From positions 1-64,000 of the forward strand of contig JAGASK010000008.1 in NCBI GenBank assembly GCA_017621815.1: DNA of 64,000 bases. The letters are read 5' to 3'. The position numbers and the translations under genes are program-made. Below, piece after piece: positions 1 to 9,342 of the stretch. A model generated the notes under the pieces. It ran no database searches, was not told the origin of the DNA, and was given only the letters and a program-made list of their open reading frames with translations. The stretch is from Lachnospiraceae bacterium (GTDB lineage: Bacteria; Bacillota; Clostridia; Lachnospirales; Lachnospiraceae). Position 1 is the stretch's first letter; each line of letters starts with the position of its first letter.

Positions 1-324
1 CTTTTAAGAAAAAGTATCGCATAAAGTAATTAAATTCCACAATAAAGGGTCTGACAAAAAATGTCAAACCCTTAAAATGCCGAATTTAGTCTTCAGTATG
101 GAATTTACTTTTACAAGTGGAATTTACTTTTTCACTCAACCAATTTTTTAATCTGTTATCATGAATCATACAGCCAGCCAAAACCCATAACAGTTCCGGC
201 TGGCTGAAATCCTATCCCTCACGCATTCCGCCGTCCATGATCAGTAGAAGGTGACTGCCAAACCTTAACCACTGACCATAACCGCTGACCCATGACCCAT
301 ATACCATGGCTGATACCCTGTAAC
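1..324. other. Gene-free left edge with hairpins and short repeats
   Basis: No coding frame is convincing here. It holds an imperfect hairpin (arms 45-56 and 62-73, one mismatch), a 14 bp direct repeat TGGAATTTACTTTT at 99-112 and 118-131, and a 9 bp GC-rich hairpin CAGCCAGCC/GGCTGGCTG (171-179, 198-206). The last lies just past the 3' end of the minus-strand GH3 gene and may end its transcript, but it lacks a good T-run. 249-310 is low-complexity sequence rich in ACC and TGACC. Confidence 0.5.
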
Positions 325-3120
325 TTAAGACCTCACATAAGCGTCTCCATCCGGTATTTCATCCAGGGGCTTGTCAAAGGTAAACTTAATTTCCTTTGCA
401 TCCAGGCCGTTTTGACCAAAATACAGCCGGAGCACCGCATATTTATTATGAAGCACAACCTTTCTCATGCGGCTGTCCAACTCACCCTTTGTACCGTTAA
501 AGCTGAATACTGCCATGGGAACGCTTTGATAGAACAGTGTTGCAGGCATCTGTGCCAGTTCCCCGAGGTCAGATTTGGCAGTCAGCTCCACGCGGTAGCC
601 GCCCAGCTTTTCCAAATCAAGGGCAAATACAAAGTTTTCACCTTTTCCGGTATCCACATCCTCAAGGCTGATGACAATCTCATCCTCTACCTTCAGATAA
701 ACCACTTCTTCCTGCTGACTGTCTATGGAAACTTCTTCACCTGTTACCTCCACCTGCGCTTTGATTCCTTCCATCCTGTCAAGGGCATGGGTATTTAATA
801 AGAAACCGCAGATATTCATTGCATTTCTCTGCAGCTCCCCTCTTGTCAGGGTGCCTTCTTCCAGGGAAGAAAGAGTGTTATCGCCGGTTTTGTTTACAGC
901 CCTGTCAGGGCAAACCATGTAAAGGTCATTCTGCGCCCTTGCCATAGCCGCAAAATTATTGTTGGAAGCTTCTTTTCCTTCTTCGTTGATTTTTGCCCAC
1001 CAGTCGGTCATCACAATGCCTTTAAATCCCCATTCTCCCCGAAGAATGGTGGTGTTTAAGTCATAGCTGCCCGCAGTCCACAATCCGTTTACAGAACCGT
1101 AAGTAGTCATAATGGAATCCGCATTTCCTTCTTTCACGGCAATTTCAAAGCCCTTTAAATAAATTTCGCGAAGGGCGCGCTCAGAAATAATGGAGTCCAG
1201 GGAATGACGCTTGGTTTCCTGATTATTGCCGCAAAAATGCTTAGCCGTTCCCGTGACGCCTGCCTTCTTAAGTCCTTTAATCATGGCTGCTGCTATTTTC
1301 CCGGTTACAAGCGGGTCTTCGGAAAAATATTCAAAATTCCTTCCGTTTAAGGGATGTCTGTGAATATTCATGCCCGGTCCAAGCAGCGCGTCAATTCTGT
1401 TTTTCACCATTTCTATTCCGGTATAACCATATAATTCCTCTACAAGCTCCGTATTAAAGGTGCTGGCAAGAAGCGTTCCGTTGGGAAGGCTGAAAGCCTT
1501 CATGCCGCTGTCAAGACGCATGCCGGATGGTCCGTCGGAACAGCATCCGCAGGGAATACCCAGATTTTTCAAATTTTCGGAAACACCGCCGAAAGCTGCT
1601 GCCGTTCCCGGCGTTACCTTGGGGCTTCCCATTCCTTCTCCCCTGATGATACATGCCAAATCCTCATCGCTGATTTGGGCAACAAAATCCTCCATGGATA
1701 CCTTTCCGTTTTTCACATCAATAAGACGGTAACCTTTGTTTCCCGTATAAGAAATTTCCTCCGGAAGATTTGCTTTCCTCTTTTCCACAGGAGAAATACC
1801 TCTTACGGGCACCTCTTCTTTTTCAAAGGATACACTTCCGTCACCGCTTAAAACAGCCTTAAAACGTTTAAATCCGGTTACAGGTGCAAGTGCCTGAGTC
1901 AGCTTTTCTATCTGTTTTGTTTCCTCCAGGGCAAAGCTGCCGATTTCTTCTGTATTTCTGACACTGTTTCCTGCATAAAAATGATAACTGCCTTCCTCAA
2001 GCACATAGCTGGATGCAAAGCCTGTCACACCTGTTTCATCATAGGACGCAAAGGTATAAAAAGGAATCTCAATCACAAGCTCCTGCTCCTGTCCCGGCTG
2101 TAATTCTTCTGTTTTTGCAAAGCCTGCAAGATTCATAAGGGGCTTGCCCAGCTTTCCCTGAGGCATCCCGGCATAAACCTGAACCACTTCTTTTCCTGCG
2201 CATTTTCCGGTATTCTTTACCTTAAAGCTGCAGAAGACTTTATTTTCACTGACTTCAAATCCGGCATTCTTGATTTCAAACTCCGTATAGGAAAGTCCGT
2301 AGCCAAAAGGATAAAGCACCTTATCTTTCGCTGCCGTTTCAAAATAACGGTAGCCTACATAAATATCTTCCTCATAAATATCTTTATCCAGATTTCCGAA
2401 ATTAGCAGAAGAAGGATAATCCTCAATGGAATAAGCAATGGTATCTGTCAGCTTACCGCTGGGATTCACCACGCCTGTAAGCACATCCACTGTTCCTTTT
2501 CCGCCTACCATACCGCCCTGCCATGCATACAAAACAGCATCCGGCTGATATTTTTCCACGAAACTCATGTCAATAATATTACCTACATTCAGCACAACTA
2601 TCACTTTCGCAAAATGACGGCGCACTGTTTGAAGCACCTTTTCTTCCGTCTCTGTCAGCAGATAAGAGCCGGGATGATTTAAGTTATCCTGATCTTCTCC
2701 TGCCGTCCTTCCGATAATCATAAGCGCCGTATCAGTTTCCTTTGCAATTTCGGCGGCAAGCTCATCAGATACAGACATTTCCTCCTGAGACCAGGGTTCA
2801 TTTCCCCAGCCGATACCTTCATCAAAGGGATGCTCCTTTTCCCATTCCTGATAAACCTTTAAAAGCTTTTCATTGACTGAAACCTTGTCCGATTCCTGCA
2901 GAGCATCAAGAATGCCCGTCACTTTATTTACATTTACCATACCGCCCGAACCGGTTCCGCTTTTATAATAATGAGACTGTATTCTTCCGAAAACTGCTGC
3001 CTGCGTATGCTCCGGCAGCGGAAGCACATTGTTTTCATTGCGAAGCAGCACCTGTCCCTCCGCTACTGCCTGTCGTGCAGCTGCACTGTAATTGTCAAAA
3101 TTAAGAATCATTTTGTCCAT
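325..3120 (-). CDS. Glycoside hydrolase family 3 beta-glycosidase, permuted domain order
   Basis: Retaining beta-glycosidase (beta-glucosidase-like), predicted cytoplasmic because no signal peptide is seen. About 931 aa. The usual GH3 order is reversed: the alpha/beta sandwich (C-domain) comes first (about residues 5-260, with GTGSGG), then a fibronectin-III-like part (about 290-380), then the TIM-barrel domain (about 470-760) with KHFCGNNQE and MTDWW. The Asp of TDWW, about residue 706, is the expected nucleophile. Reversed GH3 enzymes are known from Ruminococcus albus and Butyrivibrio fibrisolvens. The start is the ATG at 3120, behind GGGAGG; the frame also reaches an upstream TTG at 3135. 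It is divergent from an AraC-type regulator that probably controls it. Natural substrate unknown. Confidence 0.93.
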   Translation of the reverse strand: MDKMILNFDNYSAAARQAVAEGQVLLRNENNVLPLPEHTQAAVFGRIQSHYYKSGTGSGGMVNVNKVTGILDALQESDKVSVNEKLLKVYQEWEKEHPFDEGIGWGNEPWSQEEMSVSDELAAEIAKETDTALMIIGRTAGEDQDNLNHPGSYLLTETEEKVLQTVRRHFAKVIVVLNVGNIIDMSFVEKYQPDAVLYAWQGGMVGGKGTVDVLTGVVNPSGKLTDTIAYSIEDYPSSANFGNLDKDIYEEDIYVGYRYFETAAKDKVLYPFGYGLSYTEFEIKNAGFEVSENKVFCSFKVKNTGKCAGKEVVQVYAGMPQGKLGKPLMNLAGFAKTEELQPGQEQELVIEIPFYTFASYDETGVTGFASSYVLEEGSYHFYAGNSVRNTEEIGSFALEETKQIEKLTQALAPVTGFKRFKAVLSGDGSVSFEKEEVPVRGISPVEKRKANLPEEISYTGNKGYRLIDVKNGKVSMEDFVAQISDEDLACIIRGEGMGSPKVTPGTAAAFGGVSENLKNLGIPCGCCSDGPSGMRLDSGMKAFSLPNGTLLASTFNTELVEELYGYTGIEMVKNRIDALLGPGMNIHRHPLNGRNFEYFSEDPLVTGKIAAAMIKGLKKAGVTGTAKHFCGNNQETKRHSLDSIISERALREIYLKGFEIAVKEGNADSIMTTYGSVNGLWTAGSYDLNTTILRGEWGFKGIVMTDWWAKINEEGKEASNNNFAAMARAQNDLYMVCPDRAVNKTGDNTLSSLEEGTLTRGELQRNAMNICGFLLNTHALDRMEGIKAQVEVTGEEVSIDSQQEEVVYLKVEDEIVISLEDVDTGKGENFVFALDLEKLGGYRVELTAKSDLGELAQMPATLFYQSVPMAVFSFNGTKGELDSRMRKVVLHNKYAVLRLYFGQNGLDAKEIKFTFDKPLDEIPDGDAYVRS

Positions 3121-3212
3121 TGTAATACCTCCCAAATATTGAAATCCTTTTATGTTTTTATTCTAACCGCTTCCCGCCTTATGGGATAGACATCTTTTTA
3201 ACCAATTAATAG

Positions 3213-3224
3213 GTCAATATTGAC
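3213..3224. promoter_or_regulatory. 12 bp palindrome overlapping the araC-side -35 box
   Basis: GTCAATATTGAC is a perfect inverted repeat in the divergent GH3/AraC intergenic region. It overlaps the -35 hexamer of the plus-strand promoter, so it is a reasonable operator candidate. Which protein binds it is inference. Confidence 0.35.
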
Positions 3225-3249
3225 ATAAATTATATTTTGCTTTTATAAT
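3220..3249 (+). promoter_or_regulatory. Sigma-A-type promoter for the AraC/TCS genes
   Basis: TTGACA at 3220-3225 and TATAAT at 3244-3249, 18 bp apart, upstream of the AraC-family gene at 3317. Both hexamers match consensus exactly. Transcription should start near 3256. Confidence 0.7.
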
Positions 3250-3316
3250 TCTTGTATAAAAAACATCTTTTTTTGACCAAAACAATTTCCATTGATTTGT
3301 ATGAAAGGAGGCTGGC

Positions 3317-4162
3317 ATGAACCGGTATGAGCACGAAATTATTAATGATGACAGCAGTCTCAGGCTGTTTTTCCGTCCCATACATACTGTAAACGGCTAT
3401 TCTCCCCTGCACTGGCACAGCCATTTGGAAATCCTTCTCATTTTAGACGGCTATATGACAGCTTTCATAGGGGAAAAAAAATATACTCTGAAAAAGGACG
3501 ATATACTGGTGGTAAATCCCAGGGAGCTGCACTCCACGAAAACCTTTGGGGAAACGGATTATATTCTGCTGCAGATACCCTATGACTATTTGGCCGGAGC
3601 CCTGGAGCAGGTGTCACTGCTTCATTTCCAGACTTATTTTCCTTCCATAACCATGAATTCCACCCAGAAAAAGCTGCATGAAAGCCTGCTTGTCCTTCTT
3701 GATACCTACCGGGAAAAAGAAGACGGCTATCAGCTTTATTTTTCTTCGGTGATATATGAATTTCTCTATATCCTTTATAAATATCATTCCAGAAAAATTA
3801 CAAAGGAAGCCAGGGAAAAAGAAAACAGGAATCTGGAAAAGATTGAAGAAACCATTCAATATGTAAAAGACAACTATAAAAGGAACATTACCCTTAAAGA
3901 AGCCGCAGACCTTTTAAATGTCAGCCCCGAATATTTCTGCCGGCTTTTTAAAAAGCATACCGGGCAGACTTTTCTGGAATATTTAAACGCCGTCCGGATG
4001 ATTCACTTTTATCATGATTTAATCCAGACCGACTACAGCATTACCGATTTGATGGAACAAAACGGCATCACCAATTATAAGGTATTCAGCCGCATGTTTA
4101 AGGAAACCTATCAAACCACTCCGGGGAAACTGCGGCAGAGAAAGGAAAACAAAAATGAATAA
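3317..4162 (+). CDS. AraC family transcriptional regulator
   Basis: 281 aa DNA-binding regulator. The N-terminal half looks like a cupin ligand domain (LHWHSHLEIL near residues 33-42). The C-terminal ~100 residues are the double helix-turn-helix of AraC proteins (ITLKEAADLLNVSPEYFCRLFK, then a second helix pair ending TTPGKLRQ). AraC proteins beside glycosidases usually sense a sugar. Start ATG 3317 has AAAGGAGG just upstream. It is divergent from the GH3 gene and overlaps the response regulator start by 8 bp, so it is the first gene of a co-transcribed run with a two-component system, which is unusual. Ligand not evident. Confidence 0.92.
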   Translation: MNRYEHEIINDDSSLRLFFRPIHTVNGYSPLHWHSHLEILLILDGYMTAFIGEKKYTLKKDDILVVNPRELHSTKTFGETDYILLQIPYDYLAGALEQVSLLHFQTYFPSITMNSTQKKLHESLLVLLDTYREKEDGYQLYFSSVIYEFLYILYKYHSRKITKEAREKENRNLEKIEETIQYVKDNYKRNITLKEAADLLNVSPEYFCRLFKKHTGQTFLEYLNAVRMIHFYHDLIQTDYSITDLMEQNGITNYKVFSRMFKETYQTTPGKLRQRKENKNE

Positions 4163-4841
4163 AATTTTACTTCTTGAAGATGATTTAAGTTTAATTAACG
4201 GACTTTCCTTTGCTTTTAAAAAACAGGGATTTGAATCGGATGTTGCAAAAACACTTAAAGATGCCGATGTCCTCTTTTCAAAGGGGAAATACGATTTATT
4301 GGTTTTAGACGTATCCCTTCCTGACGGCTCCGGTTTTGAATTTTGCAAAAAGGTGCGGCAGGTTTCCAAAGTGCCAATTATCTTTTTGACTGCTTCTGAT
4401 GAAGAAACCAGTATCATTATGGGACTTGATATAGGAGGTGACGACTACATTACCAAGCCCTTTAAATTGGGAGTACTGATATCAAGAATTAATGCTCTCC
4501 TGCGCCGTTCCAGGGATTTCAGCACGGAAGATACCAAGCTTTCCTCAAACGGAATTACGGTACTTTTGCTGCAGGGACAGGCGTATAAAAACGGCGAGCT
4601 TCTAAATCTGACCGCTGCAGAGTATAAACTGCTTTGTCTGTTCATGCAGAACCCCAATACGGTTCTGTCCAAGGAACAGATTTTAGATAAATTATGGGAC
4701 TGCGAGGGAAATTATGTGGACAACAACTCCCTCACCGTATACATCCGCAGACTTCGGATAAAGGTCGAGGATAACCCCGGTGAACCGCAGATGCTCCTGA
4801 CCGTCCGGCGCATGGGCTACAAATGGAATGTAATTTACTGA
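4155..4841 (+). CDS. OmpR/PhoB-family response regulator
   Basis: 228 aa. The receiver domain spans about residues 1-115 with acidic pair EDD near the N-terminus, phospho-acceptor Asp52 (LLVLDVSLPDG) and the conserved Lys in YITKPF. The C-terminal winged helix (about 130-228) has LTAAEYKLL and a TVRRMGYKW end typical of the OmpR family. It begins inside the end of the AraC gene and stops 8 bases before the histidine kinase start, so translation is probably coupled across the three genes. The partner kinase is the next gene. Likely targets are the ABC transporter genes 1.3 kb downstream, as in antibiotic-sensing systems; that link is inference. Confidence 0.94.
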   Translation: MNKILLLEDDLSLINGLSFAFKKQGFESDVAKTLKDADVLFSKGKYDLLVLDVSLPDGSGFEFCKKVRQVSKVPIIFLTASDEETSIIMGLDIGGDDYITKPFKLGVLISRINALLRRSRDFSTEDTKLSSNGITVLLLQGQAYKNGELLNLTAAEYKLLCLFMQNPNTVLSKEQILDKLWDCEGNYVDNNSLTVYIRRLRIKVEDNPGEPQMLLTVRRMGYKWNVIY

Positions 4842-4849
4842 GGTGTGCT

Positions 4850-5887
4850 ATGAAAATATTTGCGAACAAAGACATAAAAACACTTTTCCTTGCCATATCT
4901 GCTGTTATGGCAATATTCCTCCTTTTGTCACAGTTTCTGCTCCGGCTGCTTTATAAGGAAATTTCCCTTCCCCTGCTGCTTCTTTCCCTGTTATCAGCAG
5001 GCAGTGTATTAGCGGTATGCTTTTGGTATTTCAAAAAGCAGGACAAAATTATGGAAGCAGCTGTATCTCAAATCACTTCTTATCTTAACGGAGACACGGA
5101 TGCCCGCATCGACTGTGACAAAGAAGGCGAGATATACAGACTGTTCCATTCCGTAAACACATTGGCAGCAGTATTAAACTCTCACGCTGAAGATGAATTT
5201 AAAACAAAGGAATTTTTAAAAAATACAATCTCCGACATTTCCCATCAGCTGAAAACGCCGCTGGCAGCCCTGAATATTTATAACGGCCTGCTTCAGGACG
5301 AAGTCAGGGATATGCCTTCCATTAAAGAATTTACCGAATTGTCGGAAGCGGAGCTCGACAGAATCGAAACCCTGATACAGAACCTGCTGAAAATCGCAAA
5401 GCTGGACGCAGGTTCTATCGTGCTTGAAAAAACTTCTGAAAATGTGGCGGATATCATGAAGGATGTTGAACTGCATTTTGCATACCGGGCAAAACAGGAA
5501 CAGAAAAAAATTGTCTTATCCGGCGCCGGTGATATCTTCTTTCTGTGTGACCGTGACTGGGTAATGGAAGCAATAGACAATATTGTAAAAAATGCCCTGG
5601 ACCACACAAAGCAGGGAGACACTGTACACATCGAATGGACGCAGTCTCCGGGCCTTGTGCGTGTTATCGTGAAAGATAACGGAAGCGGCATCCACCCTGA
5701 GGATTTGCACCATATTTTTAAAAGATTCTACCGCAGCCGTTTTTCAAAGAATACTCAGGGCATCGGACTTGGCCTGCCTCTTGCAAAAGCCATTATAGAA
5801 GCACACGGCGGTACCATTGAGGTTGACAGCGAGCCTGGAACCGGTACTGCTTTTGTGATAAATTTTCTGATTCCTACAAAATTGTAG
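4850..5887 (+). CDS. Sensor histidine kinase with short extracellular loop
   Basis: 345 aa membrane kinase. Two close hydrophobic segments (about residues 10-35 and 38-62) leave almost no outside loop, as in intramembrane-sensing kinases of the BceS/VncS kind. A HAMP-like linker follows, then the dimerisation/phospho-acceptor helix with His132 (DISHQLKTPLAAL), then the ATPase domain with N box (NIVKNALDH), G1 (DNGSGI) and G2 (GIGLGLPLAK). I choose ATG 4850, with GAGGTG 7 bases upstream, over the in-frame ATG at 4823, which lies inside the preceding gene. It pairs with the preceding response regulator. Confidence 0.93.
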   Translation: MKIFANKDIKTLFLAISAVMAIFLLLSQFLLRLLYKEISLPLLLLSLLSAGSVLAVCFWYFKKQDKIMEAAVSQITSYLNGDTDARIDCDKEGEIYRLFHSVNTLAAVLNSHAEDEFKTKEFLKNTISDISHQLKTPLAALNIYNGLLQDEVRDMPSIKEFTELSEAELDRIETLIQNLLKIAKLDAGSIVLEKTSENVADIMKDVELHFAYRAKQEQKKIVLSGAGDIFFLCDRDWVMEAIDNIVKNALDHTKQGDTVHIEWTQSPGLVRVIVKDNGSGIHPEDLHHIFKRFYRSRFSKNTQGIGLGLPLAKAIIEAHGGTIEVDSEPGTGTAFVINFLIPTKL

Positions 5888-5927
5888 TCTTACTGTAATC
5901 CTGCTGTAAGAAACAGATGATATTCTT

Positions 5928-6170
5928 CCAATAGAATTCAAATCATAAATAATTGCGAACCTCAAAGCTGTGGAAAAATTCAGATAATATTTCCATTCAA
6001 ATCCTGTTACGCTGGACGTTCCGATGAGCCTCAGGGATTAAAAACGTGTTCAGCAAAGGCTTCCACGTTTTTATGAGTCTCATCTGCACAGCGTATAAGG
6101 CTTTTCACAGAAATATTATCTGAATTTCCTACAAGTTTATGAGTTACTCAATTATTTAAATTGAAATTGG
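5928..6170. repeat. Long imperfect palindrome (~240 bp) between kinase and ABC genes
   Basis: The whole intergenic region can fold on itself. Matching arm pieces, from outside in, are CCAAT (5928) with ATTGG (6166-6170), AAATAATTG with CAATTATTT, ATTCAGATAATATTTC with GAAATATTATCTGAAT, TACGCTG with CAGCGTA, GATGAGCCTCA with TGAGTCTCATC, and AAAAACGTG with CACGTTTTT around a loop near 6050-6062. It contains no gene. It could be a decayed miniature inverted-repeat element or a long structured leader of the ABC genes. Confidence 0.75.
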
Positions 6171-6186
6171 AAAGAGAGGTCATATC

Positions 6187-6870
6187 ATGAATTTACTAGA
6201 AGTTAAATCAGTTTCCAAGACTTACGGCAGCGGCGAAACAGCCGTGCATGCGCTGAAGAATGCCTGCTTTTCAGTTCCCAAAGGTGAATTTGTTGCCGTA
6301 GTGGGAGAATCAGGCTCCGGCAAAAGCACGCTTCTCAATATGCTGGGCGCACTTGATGTCCCCACCTCCGGCAAGGTATTTATCGACGGAAAAGATATTT
6401 TTTCCATGAAAGAAAGCCAGCTTACCGTTTTCCGCCGCCGGAATATCGGATTTATTTTTCAGGCCTTTAACCTGATTCCTGAACTGAATGTTGAGCAGAA
6501 TATCATGTTTCCCGTATTGCTTGATTATCAGAAGCCCGACAAAAAATATCTGGAGGAGCTGCTTTCAGTACTTAATTTAAAGGAACGCCGCCTTCATCTG
6601 CCGAGCCAGCTGTCAGGCGGACAACAACAAAGGGTGGCAATCGGGCGCGCCCTGCTCACCCACCCTTCCCTGATTCTTGCGGATGAACCCACGGGAAATC
6701 TGGACTCCCAAAACAGCAGTGAGGTAATCGCTTTGTTAAAAGAAGCTTCAAAAAAATATGCCCAGACAATTATTATGATTACCCATAACCGCAGTATTGC
6801 ACAGACCGCAGACCGCGTATTAAACGTGTCCGACGGAGTTATAACCGATTTGGGGAGGTGCCGCGAATGA
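6187..6870 (+). CDS. ABC transporter ATP-binding protein, MacB/LolD type
   Basis: 227 aa ATPase subunit that should power the FtsX-fold permease encoded next. Walker [10 protein letters not shown] (about residues 40-48), Q-loop in IFQAFNLIP, signature LSGGQQQR, Walker [10 protein letters not shown] with catalytic Glu, and the H-loop in MITHNRS are all present. Start ATG 6187 follows AGAGAGG. Its stop overlaps the permease start by ATGA, a typical coupled pair. This ATPase group serves mechanotransmission exporters handling antimicrobial peptides, lipids or cell-wall hydrolase control; the neighbouring two-component system favours peptide-antibiotic defence. Confidence 0.94.
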   Translation: MNLLEVKSVSKTYGSGETAVHALKNACFSVPKGEFVAVVGESGSGKSTLLNMLGALDVPTSGKVFIDGKDIFSMKESQLTVFRRRNIGFIFQAFNLIPELNVEQNIMFPVLLDYQKPDKKYLEELLSVLNLKERRLHLPSQLSGGQQQRVAIGRALLTHPSLILADEPTGNLDSQNSSEVIALLKEASKKYAQTIIMITHNRSIAQTADRVLNVSDGVITDLGRCRE

Positions 6871-9269
6871 AAAGCTACCTTGGCCTGATTCCGATTTCCG
6901 CACGTGTCCACAAGCGTCAGAACCGGATGACCCTGCTATGTATCATCATTGCCGTATTCCTTGTAACAACAGTATTTTCCATGGCGGATATGGGAATCCG
7001 AATGGAAAAAGTAAAGCACATCGAAGGACACGGAAACTGGCATGTCCGCTTTCAGGACATATCAGAAAACTGTGCCCGCGAAATCAATTCCCGCTCTGAT
7101 ATTACAGCCATGTCCGCCTATGATGTTATTAACATGGATATGGACAAAGAATACTATATTGCCGGTAAAAAAGCTGCGCTGTGCGGTATCGATGAACCAT
7201 TTATCAGTGATATTATGAGTTATTTTACCGAAGGCTCCCATCTGCACAGTAACAACGATATCATACTTACGCCCAATGCAAAGGATATTCTTGATGTGGA
7301 TATGGGCGATACCATTACCCTGAATACCCCTGCCGGAAGCTATGATTTTACCGTTTCCGGTTTTCGCAGCGACAGCAACAGATATGTAAATTCCAATGGC
7401 GGAGAAACAACTGCCCTGTTGGTAGATAAAAATCAGATAGGGGCATTTATGCGCACGGAAGCATTTCGTGAAATCTGTAACGCTAACGAAGAACACACAA
7501 ATCCTGTGTATTATGTCCAATTTAAAGACAGTGCAAGAATCATACGCAAAGCACTTGCCGAAATAAAGGAACAGTACAGCCTCACAGATGCAAACATAGA
7601 GCAAAATACCATTGTTATGGGAGCAATGGGATTAAGCGACAACATCTATATGATGAGTTTCTATCTTATTGCTGCAGTACTGTTCGTATTGATACTGCTG
7701 GCAAGCGTTCTCATGATTTCGGGAAGCATGAACAGCAATGTTACCCAGAGAACAAAATTTTTCGGAATGCTGCGCTGCATCGGAGCAAGCAGGCAACAGA
7801 TTATCCGTTTTGTCAGGCTGGAAGCATTAAACTGGTGTAAAACAGCTATTCCGGCAGGCATTCTTCTGGGTATCGGCATCACATGGGGGTTATGTGCCGC
7901 ACTGCGCTACATCGTGAGCGGTGATTTTTCCGATATGCCTGTATTCGGCGTCAGCACAATCGGTATTACCTGCGGAATCCTTGTGGGCTTACTCACCGTC
8001 CTGCTTGCCGCCCAGTCCCCGGCGAAGCGTGCTGCAAAGGTGTCACCCGTGACAGCAGTATCCGGCAATGGAGAAAACCAGACAAATGTGCGTCATGCGG
8101 TAAATACCCGCTTTTCTAAAGTTGAAACTGCACTGGGAGTTCATCATGCGGTATCTTCAAGGAAAAACATTATTCTCATGACCGGGTCATTTGCACTGAG
8201 CATTATCCTTTTCCTCAGTTTTTCCGTATTGGTGGAGTTGGTCGGTTATTTGATACCGCAGAAATCCTATGCTCCTGACATCGATATTGTGAGCAGCGAC
8301 CGGTCTAATTCCATAGACAGAACCCTGAAGGAGGAAATCGCGGAAATACCGGGCGTAAGCCAGGTGGTCGGCAGGATGACCTGCAGTGATATCCCTGCCG
8401 ATTTCAGCAGTCCCCAGGAGCAGCACACGATTTTTCTGATTTCTTATGATGAAATACAGCTGAACTGGCTTTTGAAGGATAAGGATCTCAGGAAGGGCAG
8501 CGACCTCACAAAAGTATACGGAGACAGCAATTATGTACTGACAATTTATGACAAAGATGTTCCCCTGAAAACAGGAGACAGAATATGGACAGGTGACACG
8601 GAACTGGAAATTGCAGGGATGCTCAAATGCAGTCCCTTCAGCAATGACGGCCGCACAAACGGCGAAATCATTGTCATCTGCTCCGAGGAAACCTTTATCC
8701 GCATGACGGGTGAAAGCAATTATGCAATTATTGAAGCACAGTTAACTAAAGCCGCAGCTGATGAAGATGTAAATGCAGTCCGCAGATTAACAGAAAAAAA
8801 CTTAACAGAAGGAACCTATGCTTTCCGTGACAGGCGCGGTGAAGCCGATAAAACTCTATATTTGGCCTTTATGCTTTTTGTATATGGATTTCTGTCAATC
8901 ATTGCACTGGTTACCGTATTTAATATTATGAACAGCATTTCCATGAGCGTATCCGCAAGAATCGGGCAATATGGAGCCATGCGTGCCGTAGGTATGTCCG
9001 GAAAGCAAATTACGGGAATGATAGCGGCCGAAGCCCTCACTTATTCCCTGTCCGGCTGCATAGTCGGCTGCGCAATCGGTCTGCCGCTCAGCAAGCTTTT
9101 ATATGACCGTCTGATTACCTCACATTATGATTACTACACCTGGAGCATACCCATCCTGCCCCTCATAATCATATTGCTGCTTGTTCTTGCAACATGTGCT
9201 GCAGCAATATATGCTCCGGCAAAACGAATCAGAAACATGGCAATTACTGATACGATTAACGAGCAATAG
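6867..9269 (+). CDS. FtsX-family ABC transporter permease
   Basis: About 800 aa membrane protein. An N-terminal TM helix is followed by a large extracytoplasmic domain, a first FtsX block of three TM helices (roughly residues 260-400), another TM helix with a second outside domain, and a second FtsX block at the C-terminus (about 675-795). [11 protein letters not shown] and [12 protein letters not shown] are the paired cytoplasmic coupling motifs. ATG 6867 has GGGGAGG 8-9 bases upstream and overlaps the ATPase stop; the in-frame GTG at 6858 lies too close to that site. The stop codon lies inside a hairpin repeat. Substrate unknown. Confidence 0.92.
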   Translation: MKSYLGLIPISARVHKRQNRMTLLCIIIAVFLVTTVFSMADMGIRMEKVKHIEGHGNWHVRFQDISENCAREINSRSDITAMSAYDVINMDMDKEYYIAGKKAALCGIDEPFISDIMSYFTEGSHLHSNNDIILTPNAKDILDVDMGDTITLNTPAGSYDFTVSGFRSDSNRYVNSNGGETTALLVDKNQIGAFMRTEAFREICNANEEHTNPVYYVQFKDSARIIRKALAEIKEQYSLTDANIEQNTIVMGAMGLSDNIYMMSFYLIAAVLFVLILLASVLMISGSMNSNVTQRTKFFGMLRCIGASRQQIIRFVRLEALNWCKTAIPAGILLGIGITWGLCAALRYIVSGDFSDMPVFGVSTIGITCGILVGLLTVLLAAQSPAKRAAKVSPVTAVSGNGENQTNVRHAVNTRFSKVETALGVHHAVSSRKNIILMTGSFALSIILFLSFSVLVELVGYLIPQKSYAPDIDIVSSDRSNSIDRTLKEEIAEIPGVSQVVGRMTCSDIPADFSSPQEQHTIFLISYDEIQLNWLLKDKDLRKGSDLTKVYGDSNYVLTIYDKDVPLKTGDRIWTGDTELEIAGMLKCSPFSNDGRTNGEIIVICSEETFIRMTGESNYAIIEAQLTKAAADEDVNAVRRLTEKNLTEGTYAFRDRRGEADKTLYLAFMLFVYGFLSIIALVTVFNIMNSISMSVSARIGQYGAMRAVGMSGKQITGMIAAEALTYSLSGCIVGCAIGLPLSKLLYDRLITSHYDYYTWSIPILPLIIILLLVLATCAAAIYAPAKRIRNMAITDTINEQ

Positions 9270-9295
9270 AAAGTACGCTTTGCGAACTTTCTATT
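9265..9295. repeat. 31 bp hairpin repeat, copy 1
   Basis: Arms AATAGAAAGT / ACTTTCTATT (9265-9274, 9286-9295) with inner CGC-TTT-GCG. The same 31 bases plus the following ATCAT recur at 42871. It contains the stop codon of the ABC permease and may act as a 3' stem. Confidence 0.85.
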
Positions 9296-9311
9296 ATCAT
9301 GAATAAAATTT

Positions 9312-9342
9312 TTGCCGGATTAATCCAGGGATAATCCGGCAA
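9312..9342. terminator. Hairpin terminator inside the 3' end of the LRR gene
   Basis: Perfect 11 bp arms TTGCCGGATTA (9312-9322) and TAATCCGGCAA (9332-9342). It sits between convergent genes. The last six codons and stop of the minus-strand gene are part of the stem. T-runs are weak on both strands, so strength is uncertain. Confidence 0.6.

Noticed and set aside
7062..7604. 180-codon minus-strand open frame inside the ABC permease
   Set aside because: It is antisense to a well-supported gene, has no ribosome site and no recognisable motif.
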